A stretch of DNA of 42,469 nt from JAAYAY01 sp964429355. Lineage in GTDB: Bacteria; Planctomycetota; Planctomycetia; Pirellulales; Thermoguttaceae. The translations under genes were made by a program, and so were the position numbers. Positions 34,560 through 42,469 of the stretch are shown here, piece by piece. The stretch spans positions 1-42,469 of the forward strand of contig CAYSCH010000030.1 in the NCBI GenBank assembly GCA_964429355.1. The letters run 5' to 3'. The first letter of the stretch is position 1; each line of letters starts with the position of its first letter. The notes beneath the pieces were generated by a model that saw only the letters and a list, made by a program, of their open reading frames with translations, made no database searches and was not told where the DNA came from.

Positions 34560-35112
34560 GCGACGACAGGTTTGGCGAAACGTCTGACACTGAGAACATC
34601 GCGTAAACTCTATTCACTAAACGGCTTACAGGCCGTTATTCAGGGTGGTTTCGGGCAGTGCCGGCGGGCGTTGTTTTGTTACGCCGGTCGGTATCTTTGC
34701 CGGGAAGCCAAGAACCCGCCTACCGATGCGAAAGAACAAACGGTAGAGTTATTAGAGCTGCTGCCAAAACCGCCGATTGTGCATATCCATGCCGGTAGGA
34801 TTCCCGCGTTTTGTCAGGGCTTCTTGGATTGCGATCGACATTGTCGCTCGGGAGGGACAACCTCGCGTAACCGGTGTGGTCGATGAGCCTCGGAGGGGTC
34901 CTGGCCAGTGGTCGCGATCTGCGACAGGCCGTATTATCCGAAACGTAAGCGTAGGAAGACGTTACGGTAATTGTTCCGTTGTTTGCGTTTTGGATTGGCG
35001 CAGGTTCGCGCGGAGCCGCACCTGGGGCTGGAGTGGCTGAGCGGCACCGTGAAGTATCGAGAACAAACAAGGCCACCGGGGTATTTCGGTTCGGCCGGAA
35101 GAGGAATGATTG
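34560..35112. other. Intergenic region upstream of yidC
   Basis: About 550 bases without a supported gene. It contains a hairpin AACGGC-TTACAG-GCCGTT (34620-34637) beyond the metallophosphoesterase and the second copy of the 77-bp repeat (34751-34825). No rnpA, yidD or rpmH, the common upstream neighbours of yidC, is present. The long minus-strand open frame across here overlaps yidC and is not credible. Confidence 0.5.
34751..34825. repeat. Dispersed repeat, family 2, copy 2 (about 75 bp)
   Basis: See 29418-29494. Two bases are missing relative to that copy, before GTTTTGTCAGGGCTTCTT. Confidence 0.75.
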
Positions 35113-37488
35113 ATGGACGAGCAGCGGCCTAACGACAACAGAATGCTTGAGCGGACACTGCTGTTTGTGACGCTCTCGATCGGCATTCTGTGGCTTCAGA
35201 GCTACCTGATGTCGCGAAATCAGCCGCAGCGCGGAAATCCGGCGGAACAGGCAGCAGATCTGGATGGGGAGAAGAAGGCTCCGGAGGGGGAGGAGAAGCC
35301 GCCGGAGGCAGCCGAGCCATCCGAGCCATCCGAGAAGACTGACGAGAAGGTGGAGGCTGATGAGCCGCCGGTCGATCTGCCAACTCGATACGCAACACTT
35401 GGCTCGGCCGATCCTCAAAGCCCCTATCGGATGCTGGTCACGCTGACCACTCGAGGGGCGGCGGTGGTGCGGGCGGAACTGAATGGCGCGAGATACCCGA
35501 GTGTCGACGATCGCAGCGGCTACCTGGGGCACGTCGTCGACAATTCGGGCCTAGCCGAGACGGAGTGTCTGGTCCAGGCAGTGGGCGCAGGTACTCCTGC
35601 CGAGAAGGCCGGAATGAAACCGGGCGACCTGATCACGTCGGTTGGCGGCGAGCCGGTCACGACACCTTTCTCACTCACCTTGGCCCTTCGTTTGACGAAA
35701 CCTGGTCAGAAAGTCCCAATCGAAGTGCAGCGGGCGGGAAAGGCGGTCACCCTGACGGCGGAACTCAGCCGCCGGCCGATGGAAGTGATCCGTCCTGAGG
35801 TGAGCGAGGGCAGGGGCGGCGATGCGTACGATCCGCTCTCGTTCCTGGTGACGCTCCATCAGATCGATGGAGAAAAGCTTCCCAACCTGGATCCAGAGAC
35901 GTACCAGAAGATCCGCAAAGACAAGACCCAAGAGATCGTGCCTGGCGATCCGCTGGTCGGCAAGGAACTGGAGGGGGTGGCGCTGCGAGAGGAGAATTGG
36001 GAGCTGGTGTCGAGCAGCGAAAGCGAGGCGGTCTTTCGCCGGACGGCGCGAGGGCTGGAAGTCACGAAGACCTATCGACTGGCGACGGCGTCACCGGAGG
36101 CGGCCAAGGACGCCGACTACCCCGCGTACCACCTGGAACTGGTTGTTTCGGTCCGGAATGCGGGTGATACGGCACACGAGGTGGCCTACCAGTTGGATGG
36201 CCCTACGGGGCTTCCCGTTGAAGGGGACTGGTATGCGTACAAGGTAGGCCCTGGGTGGGGGATGTATGGTTTGCGAGATGTTCTCATCTCCCTGAACGAG
36301 ACGACGCCCACGGTGCACCGTGGGCCGGAAATTTCCGTGGATGATCTGGGGACGTTGATTCTTTCAGAAAAGGACCATCTCAGCTACATCGGAGTCGATT
36401 CACAGTACTTCTCTTCGATCCTGATACCTCAGAGAAAAGAGGGAGATGCGTCCTGGTTCTCGCGATCCCACCCGATTCGTGTGGGAGAGTATCAGAAGAA
36501 GAACTCCAAGTTGACCAACGTCTCGTGCCGGGTGGTATCGGTTCCCACGAAACTCGAACCGGGTGCCGAGATCACCCATGCATTTCGCGTGTTCACGGGC
36601 CCCAAGCGGCCGCCGCTGCTCCAACAATATGGACTGCAGGACTCCGTGAGTTACGGATGGTTCTGGTATGTGGCAATTCCCATGCAGTGGATCCTGCACT
36701 TTTTCGAAGGCTATATCGTCTTCAACTACGGCCTGGCCATCATTCTGCTCACGGTGGTCGTCCGGTTGTGCATGTTCCCCATCAGCCGCAAGCAGGCCCT
36801 TGGCGCCCAGAAGATGCAGGAATTGCAGCCCGAGCTCAAGGCGATTTCGGAGAAATACAAGAAGGATCCCGAGGCACTTCGCCACGCGCAGCAGGAGTTG
36901 TTCCGCAAGCACAATTACAATCCGCTCAGCGGCTGTCTGCCGGTGTTCATCCAGTTGCCGATCTTCATCGGTCTTTACCGAGCGTTGATGGTGGACGTGG
37001 AGTTGCGTGGAGCGTCGTTGCTGGGGCCGGGAGTGCGGTGGTGCTCGAACCTGGCGGCTCCCGACATGCTGTTTTACTGGGGGGGTTTTTGGGACAGGAT
37101 CGGGTGGGAATCGTTTAATACGGGTCAGGGCATGTTTGCTCTCGGCCCCTACTTCAATATTCTGCCCCTGGTGACGATTGCGCTATTCATCGTTCAACAG
37201 AAGATGTTCATGCCTCCGCCGACGGATGACCAGGCGAAGATGCAGCAGAATGTGATGACGTTCATGATGGTGTTCATGGGACTGCTGTTCTTCAAGGTTG
37301 CCAGCGGCCTGTGCATCTACTTCATTGCGTCGAGCCTTTGGGGTGTTGCCGAGAAGCAGCTGTTGCCAAAAAAACCCCATGGCAACGCGCCGGTTCCGTC
37401 GACGGGGCCGTCGACCATCTCGCCTTGGCGGAATCAATCGCAGAAACCGGCCGGACAGCCGCCGCAGAAGAAGAAACGCAGGCGGTAA
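35113..37488 (+). CDS. yidC: Membrane protein insertase YidC with an inserted PDZ domain
   Basis: YidC inserts and folds inner-membrane proteins. The 791-aa product is longer than the usual ~550. An N-terminal membrane anchor (LLFVTLSIGILWLQSYL, residues 16-32) and a Glu/Pro-rich linker lead to a periplasmic P1-like domain. Within it, residues 150-220 read as a PDZ domain: VGAGTPAEKAGMKPGDLITSVGG, then PVTTPFSLTLALRLTKPGQKVPIEVQRAGK. The C-terminal YidC/Oxa1 core starts near 516, with the hydrophilic-groove Arg in VVVRLCMFPISRKQA and FIQLPIFIGLYRALM. The tail is basic (PPQKKKRRR), as in ribosome-binding YidC. GAGGA lies upstream of ATG 35113. mnmE follows after 111 bases. Confidence 0.95.
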   Translation: MDEQRPNDNRMLERTLLFVTLSIGILWLQSYLMSRNQPQRGNPAEQAADLDGEKKAPEGEEKPPEAAEPSEPSEKTDEKVEADEPPVDLPTRYATLGSADPQSPYRMLVTLTTRGAAVVRAELNGARYPSVDDRSGYLGHVVDNSGLAETECLVQAVGAGTPAEKAGMKPGDLITSVGGEPVTTPFSLTLALRLTKPGQKVPIEVQRAGKAVTLTAELSRRPMEVIRPEVSEGRGGDAYDPLSFLVTLHQIDGEKLPNLDPETYQKIRKDKTQEIVPGDPLVGKELEGVALREENWELVSSSESEAVFRRTARGLEVTKTYRLATASPEAAKDADYPAYHLELVVSVRNAGDTAHEVAYQLDGPTGLPVEGDWYAYKVGPGWGMYGLRDVLISLNETTPTVHRGPEISVDDLGTLILSEKDHLSYIGVDSQYFSSILIPQRKEGDASWFSRSHPIRVGEYQKKNSKLTNVSCRVVSVPTKLEPGAEITHAFRVFTGPKRPPLLQQYGLQDSVSYGWFWYVAIPMQWILHFFEGYIVFNYGLAIILLTVVVRLCMFPISRKQALGAQKMQELQPELKAISEKYKKDPEALRHAQQELFRKHNYNPLSGCLPVFIQLPIFIGLYRALMVDVELRGASLLGPGVRWCSNLAAPDMLFYWGGFWDRIGWESFNTGQGMFALGPYFNILPLVTIALFIVQQKMFMPPPTDDQAKMQQNVMTFMMVFMGLLFFKVASGLCIYFIASSLWGVAEKQLLPKKPHGNAPVPSTGPSTISPWRNQSQKPAGQPPQKKKRRR

Positions 37489-37599
37489 GAGGCAGGCATC
37501 GTCACAGCGGCGATTTCGACGGGGCGGTTGGACAGCTTTTTGCCCTGCGAGGGTTTTGGGCGGTTGGATGACAACTCCGCCGAAGAGAGACGCCGGAGC

Positions 37600-38952
37600 A
37601 TGCTCGATCCACTCGACACGATCGCCGCCATTGCCTCCGCCCGTGGCGGTGCACCGCGAGGGATCGTTCGGATCAGTGGCCCGCAGACGTACAAGTGCCT
37701 CCAGGCCTTGTTGCCCGGGGGAAGTCTGCCGACCATCGGGCGAACGGCTGTAATCGCGGTCGATTTGAACGCGGCTCCTCTGGCGGCCCTGCCAGCGGAG
37801 GTGTACCTCTGGTCTTCGGGGCGGAGCTACACGGGCCAGCCTGCCGCCGAGATCCACACGCTCGGTAGTCCCCCGTTGTTGGAACATCTGCTGGAGGTCC
37901 TCTGCGTGGCGGGGGCGCGTCTGGCCCAACCAGGCGAGTTCACACTCCGGGCATTTCTTTCCGGCCGGATCGATCTAACCCAGGCGGAGGGAGTGCTGGG
38001 AACGATCGACGCCGTCGGTCCCCGGCAGTTGGACGCCGCCCTCATCCAGTTGGCCGGTGGCCTGGCCGGCCCGCTGCAGAACCTACGCGAAATGTTGCTC
38101 GAAGTTCTTGCCCACCTCGAAGCCGGCTTCGATTTCGCCGACGAGGATCTGCCCTTCCTGGAAGCCGACCAGCTGCAGGGGCAATTGCAGCGCGCCCGTG
38201 ACGAGATCGAGCAGGTCGCTCGGCGCATGGCCGCCCGGCGGGAGTCGGACGCGACGGTGCGCGTTGTGCTTTCGGGGCCACCCAATGCAGGCAAGAGCAG
38301 TCTGTTCAACGCACTGGCTTCGGGCATGGGAGCCTTGGTCTCCGAGATTCCCGGAACCACGCGAGACTATCTCTGTGCCGAGCTGAACCTGGACGGCGTC
38401 GGCTGCCGTCTGATCGACACCGCGGGAATTGCCGCGGATGGCCAGCGAGCCGGAGAGGACCTCGATCAGCTCGCGCAAGAGGTCGCTCGCCGGTTGGCCG
38501 ACGAGGCCGACGTCCTGCTGCTGTGCCAGGAAGCCGGCAGTGGGCCAGCGGCTGTTCCGCGGCGTGATCACGCGAACTCGATTGTCGTTGTCGTCCGCAC
38601 GAAAGCCGACCTTGGCGATGGGCGGGAGGCGGAGCCCGCGAGCATCGCCACGAGCGCTGCGACTGGCGAAGGCATCCAGGAGTTGGAGAGCCGTATTCGC
38701 GAGGCGGTGGTTGAGCTGAGCATGGGGGAGGGGGACGTGGTCATCGGCACGGCGGTGCGCTGCCGCGAATCCCTCCGCGGTGCTGCCGCCAGTCTCGAGC
38801 GGGCAGCAGCGTTGGCGGCTGCCGGTGAAGGGGAGGAACTCGTGGCTGCCGAAATGCGTGCCGCCTTGGACGCTCTCGGGCAGGTCGTGGGAGCGGTCTA
38901 TACGGACGATCTCCTCGACCGGATCTTCAGCCGGTTCTGCGTGGGAAAGTAG
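37600..38952 (+). CDS. mnmE: tRNA modification GTPase MnmE
   Basis: With MnmG, installs the cmnm5 group at U34 of tRNAs. Counting from ATG 37600, 450 aa, the usual size. The N-terminal domain has LDPLDTIAAIASARGGAPRGIVRISG and the PGEFTLRAFLSGRIDLTQAEGV block. G1 is GPPNAGKSS (residues 226-234), the DTAG motif follows near 272, and the C-terminus ends in FCVGK, matching the FCIGK that carries the catalytic cysteine. Upstream in-frame TTG codons would add short unconserved extensions. The neighbour yidC is the usual one. Confidence 0.96.
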   Translation: MLDPLDTIAAIASARGGAPRGIVRISGPQTYKCLQALLPGGSLPTIGRTAVIAVDLNAAPLAALPAEVYLWSSGRSYTGQPAAEIHTLGSPPLLEHLLEVLCVAGARLAQPGEFTLRAFLSGRIDLTQAEGVLGTIDAVGPRQLDAALIQLAGGLAGPLQNLREMLLEVLAHLEAGFDFADEDLPFLEADQLQGQLQRARDEIEQVARRMAARRESDATVRVVLSGPPNAGKSSLFNALASGMGALVSEIPGTTRDYLCAELNLDGVGCRLIDTAGIAADGQRAGEDLDQLAQEVARRLADEADVLLLCQEAGSGPAAVPRRDHANSIVVVVRTKADLGDGREAEPASIATSAATGEGIQELESRIREAVVELSMGEGDVVIGTAVRCRESLRGAAASLERAAALAAAGEGEELVAAEMRAALDALGQVVGAVYTDDLLDRIFSRFCVGK

Positions 38953-38965
38953 CGGGGGCGGGAAA

Positions 38966-38981
38966 GACGCCTGGTGGCGTC
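38966..38981 (+). terminator. Hairpin after mnmE
   Basis: GACGCC-TGGT-GGCGTC, a perfect 6-bp stem with a tetraloop, 13 bases after the mnmE stop codon. No U-run, so only terminator-like. Confidence 0.4.
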
Positions 38982-39059
38982 GGTCAAACGCCCTGAATGC
39001 GGTTGGGTGATTCCAGATGCGGGCAGTTCTGCCCTGGAAAATCTCCGATCCGCAGGAAT

Positions 39060-42000
39060 CTACTCAGTCACAACGCACGAAGGACGCTGGCGGTTCAGCC
39101 ATCTCCACGCGGCTTTCAGAATCACGAGTGCCAAGAGCGACAGTGTCAGAATCCAGGCGACCGTGTAGGCACCATAGAGCCAAATGAAGTACCAACCGCT
39201 CCATGCGTAACGTTCATCGGGTTGCAGGGCGGTTTGCGAAACGAATTGGGCATGCACGAGGGCGAGAACTGCCAGGACCACCGAGGCGAGCACGGTTGCC
39301 GCCAGCCAAGCGCCGGCCAGTTGCCACCGCCGTTTCAGCATCCATCGCGCGATCTGCACGAAGGCGATCAGGGCGGGTAACGTGAAGGCTGCAATCAGGA
39401 ATCGGCTTGTCAGCTCGCCGGGAAGCCGATCCGAACTGTCCGCAATGACACCCATCATTGCGAGGGCGACCACAACTGGCAAGGCAAGGAACCGGCGCAA
39501 GCTGAATCGGCGTCGTACCAACAGGTTGATCCCATACGCGCCGGGCAGGTAAAGGAGCGTCGCGCTGTAGAAGATTGCCCATGCAAGGGCTGTAGACAGG
39601 TCCGATCGTCCCATGCCGGAGACAATCCACGGTAAGGGCCGAAGTCGGCGCGCATCTTGTGCGAAGTTCCCGAGAAGCGGTGCGGCCCGTGTGTTTTGCG
39701 GCATTTGGGCAACGGAGTGCGGGGGTTCTTCTTCATCGAGGGGAATGAATCGTGCCTCGCGCACGGACGAAACGAGGTTTTTGTGCACGAACATCCATGG
39801 GGGGTGCGCTGCCGTGGTGACAGACAGGAGGGCGACGTTCTGCCGGTCGCTTGAGAAGAACTGGCCGTCGCGCTGTGGCGATGGTGCGGGGACTGTCCAG
39901 ACCGGCTTGCCAGTCCGGGCGTCGAGGGCGTAGACAGTTCCCGGAGCATCGATGTGCCGGACAACGACCAGTTGGCCGTGAAATTCACTGGCGGGCAGAA
40001 TGCCTTCGATTTCATCGGACCACAGGTGCTCGACCGGATGCTGCCAGAGCGGCTGTCCAGGGTCCCGGGGGCGAATGGCCATTAGATGACCGCGGTCGGG
40101 CAGCAGCAACTCATCGTTGCCGTCGCCGTCGATGTCAGCGGCCCAGACGCGGAACGGGCCGCGGTGATAACCCCGTTCGGAGGAAAGACGGAAATCCGAG
40201 ATGGTCTTGCCAGTCGCGTCGACAACGACCACCCGTTCGGGACTGTCCCAGAGATTGAGGCAGATCAAGGGATAATCGTCGGCCGACTGCAGCACCAATG
40301 GCCGTGGCCGATCGACCAGCAGGCGATTGTCTGCCGAGACTTTTCCGCAAGAATCGGCAACATCGAATCGGCATGACCATCGCTCGCTTCCGTCGTGGCC
40401 TTGCAGTGTCCGGAGGACGGCGAGTGTGCCGGATGTGTTTGTGGGTTTCTCAAACGTCAGGAGTGCCAAGTCCAGCCGACCGTCGCCGTCCAGATCGGTC
40501 ACCGCCGGCGGCGGCAGGTCGCCGAAAGCATGGGGAACGTCACGTGGCGGGGGTAAGGGATGGGTCCAGACAACCTTTCCGGTCTTGCCGCTGAAGGCCC
40601 GCAGTTCCAACTGGGTTTGGGTCGGGTCGGCATCGGGCTGGGCAGGCGCAATCAATTCCTGAGTGCCGTCACCGTCCAGATCGCCACACGAGATTGCGAG
40701 GGAGCCCGGATCGAACTGATAGGGGAGCGAACCGGGCAGAGGGGTGAATCCATAAGCCTTGGTGAGGGATGCCTTCCATAGGACCCGGCCACTGCGTCCG
40801 GAGAGGACCACCAGCATGAGTTGGCTTCTTTGGGTTCCAGCCACGCTGGCGTCCGTGGAGTCCCAATCGCCAGATGCCACCCAGATTACTTCTGCCAGGC
40901 CATCGCGGTCCAGATCGCGACAGTCGAGAGCGAATACTTTGTCAACGCCACGGAGCTCGATTTTCGCTTCCCACAGTTTCTGGCCGTTGCGGCCAGAAAC
41001 GGCACAAAGCGGCGAATAAGGGATCGGATGGATACCGCTCGTGTATGCCAGGAGGTCCGGTGTTCCATCCTGGTTCAGGTCAGCTGCCTTCGATCGGTTA
41101 CCACCTTCTGGCTGCGATCGGCCGTCCTGGCCGAATACGCTCGCGCCAAGAGGTGGCGACTCGGCGAGTCGCCCTGGCTGTGTCGGACCGTACTGGTGCG
41201 GTACTGCGGCAATCACGTTTGATGTCACGAGACCGGTGAACAGCCGCGGCGTGGTCCACAACGTGAGCCCGTCGCGGCTGGAGGCCGCCGTCAGGGAGCC
41301 GTCGGCCATGGGGCGGACCAGGTCGCATGCGTCGTCACCGTCGAGATCCACCGTTGGCGACCACGGATCGCCCAGGGTTTGCCATAATTCTCGACTTTGC
41401 CCACGAAAACCAACGAGGGTACCGCCTTGGTCAAGGGCCTGCTCGTTGTGGCTGGTGAAGGCGAAGAGGTCTTCGATCCCGTCTCCATCGCCATCCGCTG
41501 GCTGAAATTCGATCAGATCGCCGCCGGTTCGCGTCGTTTTTCCGGTGCCGGCGGAAAACATGCGTACGAGGGGACCGGCCTGGGTGTTCTCGCCGGGATG
41601 GACTGCGACGACCAACTGGGGCCACCCATCGAGTCCTGAGTTCCACCACAGAGGCGGCGCCAGCTGAAACCAGGCCGTTTCGTTGATCTGACGCAGCGTT
41701 TCGTGACCTACCCAGATGCTTCGTCCGTCCTTTCCCGATAACGCATCGACATAGAGGTCGATGGCAGGGGACCAAAGGGTGGCCACGAAGACATCGTTGA
41801 TCCCGTCACCGTCGACGTCCGGGCCGGCGAGGAAATGGTCCACTTGCTGGTCCATTGTCTTCAGCCGGTGTCTCCAGCGAGTCTTGCCAGAGATACCGTC
41901 AAGTACCTCCAATTCGCCCCAAGCCTCATCTATCCTGAAGGCGGATTGCGAGGAACCGTCAGGCACGATCAGTTCCAATCGACGGTCGTTGTCGAGATCT

Positions 42001-42469
42001 GCGGCCAGGGGCCACTGGGGCGGAGGGAGCCCGAACTGTTCCGTATGAGGCCAACTGGCCGCGAGGGATCGCACCCACAGCACTCGCCGCGAGGCAAGCG
42101 ACACTCCCACCATTCGAACCTGGGAGCTGCCAGCCGGGGCGCCGCTATTGGCCGGCAGTTCTTGCATGAGCACCAATTCATGAGCACCATCGCCATCCAG
42201 GTCGGCGACGAGCGGTGGACGACCGGGCATCAAGGTACAGTCGAGGGGGTCGCCGACCGGATGGCCTGTTTTCTGATTGAAGGCCAGCAGGTAAGAACCG
42301 GCCAACACGGATGCACGCGGTGGCTCTTCCGAGTTGGGACGCCACGAGAGCGTCATCACGGAGCCGGGGACATGATGGAAGTAGCCGGTTCGTTCCAGCC
42401 GGGCTCGACTACGCCGGATCACCTGGTTGCCGACCGAGTGATGGGCACCGCCGGTCGTGGAAGTTGCGG
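39060..42469 (-). CDS. Giant FG-GAP/VCBS-repeat membrane protein (5' end outside window)
   Basis: At least 1,135 residues are in the window. The frame stays open to the last base, so the true start lies beyond it; a GTG at 42422 is only the first possible start inside. The extracellular part holds about ten Asp-rich calcium-binding loops of FG-GAP type (DLDGDGAHELV, DVDGDGINDVF, DGDGDGIEDLF, DLNQDGTPDLL, DLDRDGLAEVI, DLDGDGTQELI, DLDGDGRLDLA, DIDGDGNDELL among them) alternating with PQQ/WD-like strands (SGKDGRSIWVGH, GRNGQKLWEAKI, SGRSGRVLWKASL). This suggests a beta-propeller or series of them. About five membrane helices follow at the C-terminus (from ALAWAIFYSATLLYLPG on). Function is unknown; adhesion or signalling is a guess. 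Confidence 0.88.
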   Translation of the reverse strand, partial: ATSTTGGAHHSVGNQVIRRSRARLERTGYFHHVPGSVMTLSWRPNSEEPPRASVLAGSYLLAFNQKTGHPVGDPLDCTLMPGRPPLVADLDGDGAHELVLMQELPANSGAPAGSSQVRMVGVSLASRRVLWVRSLAASWPHTEQFGLPPPQWPLAADLDNDRRLELIVPDGSSQSAFRIDEAWGELEVLDGISGKTRWRHRLKTMDQQVDHFLAGPDVDGDGINDVFVATLWSPAIDLYVDALSGKDGRSIWVGHETLRQINETAWFQLAPPLWWNSGLDGWPQLVVAVHPGENTQAGPLVRMFSAGTGKTTRTGGDLIEFQPADGDGDGIEDLFAFTSHNEQALDQGGTLVGFRGQSRELWQTLGDPWSPTVDLDGDDACDLVRPMADGSLTAASSRDGLTLWTTPRLFTGLVTSNVIAAVPHQYGPTQPGRLAESPPLGASVFGQDGRSQPEGGNRSKAADLNQDGTPDLLAYTSGIHPIPYSPLCAVSGRNGQKLWEAKIELRGVDKVFALDCRDLDRDGLAEVIWVASGDWDSTDASVAGTQRSQLMLVVLSGRSGRVLWKASLTKAYGFTPLPGSLPYQFDPGSLAISCGDLDGDGTQELIAPAQPDADPTQTQLELRAFSGKTGKVVWTHPLPPPRDVPHAFGDLPPPAVTDLDGDGRLDLALLTFEKPTNTSGTLAVLRTLQGHDGSERWSCRFDVADSCGKVSADNRLLVDRPRPLVLQSADDYPLICLNLWDSPERVVVVDATGKTISDFRLSSERGYHRGPFRVWAADIDGDGNDELLLPDRGHLMAIRPRDPGQPLWQHPVEHLWSDEIEGILPASEFHGQLVVVRHIDAPGTVYALDARTGKPVWTVPAPSPQRDGQFFSSDRQNVALLSVTTAAHPPWMFVHKNLVSSVREARFIPLDEEEPPHSVAQMPQNTRAAPLLGNFAQDARRLRPLPWIVSGMGRSDLSTALAWAIFYSATLLYLPGAYGINLLVRRRFSLRRFLALPVVVALAMMGVIADSSDRLPGELTSRFLIAAFTLPALIAFVQIARWMLKRRWQLAGAWLAATVLASVVLAVLALVHAQFVSQTALQPDERYAWSGWYFIWLYGAYTVAWILTLSLLALVILKAAWRWLNRQRPSCVVTE

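Noticed and set aside
34720..35532. Minus-strand open frame over the yidC start
   Set aside because: Overlaps yidC and the dispersed repeat; no recognisable features.

Overview
The window reads as a chromosomal segment of a planctomycete, probably of the Pirellulales and possibly Thermogutta-like. This is inferred from a DUF1559 prepilin-type protein paired with a small lipoprotein, several proteins with N-terminal CxxC zinc ribbons and planctomycete-style low-complexity tails, membrane-anchored squalene-cyclase-like and FG-GAP repeat proteins, moderately high GC, and frequent GTG/TTG starts with a weak Shine-Dalgarno sequence. Three 10-N runs (1214, 18232, 33601) show it is a scaffold, probably from a draft or metagenome assembly. 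No phage, IS element, CRISPR array or defence island is visible.

Layout. 1-3.2 kb: polyprenyl diphosphate synthase, nrdR, and a zinc-ribbon/PH-domain membrane protein. 3.2-8.9 kb (minus strand): rpoN, then the block SRP RNA-dnaX-ybaB-recR, then a DtxR/MntR-type regulator. The SRP RNA gene (about 7747-7856) lies directly upstream of dnaX and fixes the dnaX start. 9.2-12 kb (minus): a tight three-gene set of zinc-ribbon membrane protein, nucleoside 2-deoxyribosyltransferase-like protein and HD phosphohydrolase. 12.2-20.2 kb: zinc-ribbon proteins, an exported GATase-like protein, cysteine desulfurase, a BshB1-like deacetylase, a small lipoprotein and two unrecognised conserved-looking proteins.

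20.5-23.5 kb is a ferrous-iron uptake operon (feoA, feoB, FeoB-associated Cys-rich protein) behind a perfect 7-1-7 Fur-type palindrome. 23.7-25.7 kb holds the DUF1559 protein with a clear promoter and terminator, facing a lipoprotein. 26.5 kb is a solitary initiator tRNA. 27-31.5 kb carries a squalene-cyclase-like membrane protein, a secreted protein, a SprA-like HExxH protein and a Tat-exported protein. 31.4-34.6 kb has an RluA-type pseudouridine synthase, tsaB and a metallophosphoesterase, with a 245-bp duplication abutting an assembly gap. 35.1-39 kb is yidC-mnmE; this YidC has a PDZ domain inserted in its periplasmic part. 39-42.5 kb is a very large FG-GAP repeat membrane protein that runs off the window.

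Two families of short dispersed repeats (a hairpin element with three copies and a ~76-bp element with two copies) sit between genes. The least explained items are the PDZ-containing YidC, the deoxyribosyltransferase/HD operon, the dispersed repeats and the unrecognised 17.5-20.2 kb gene pair.
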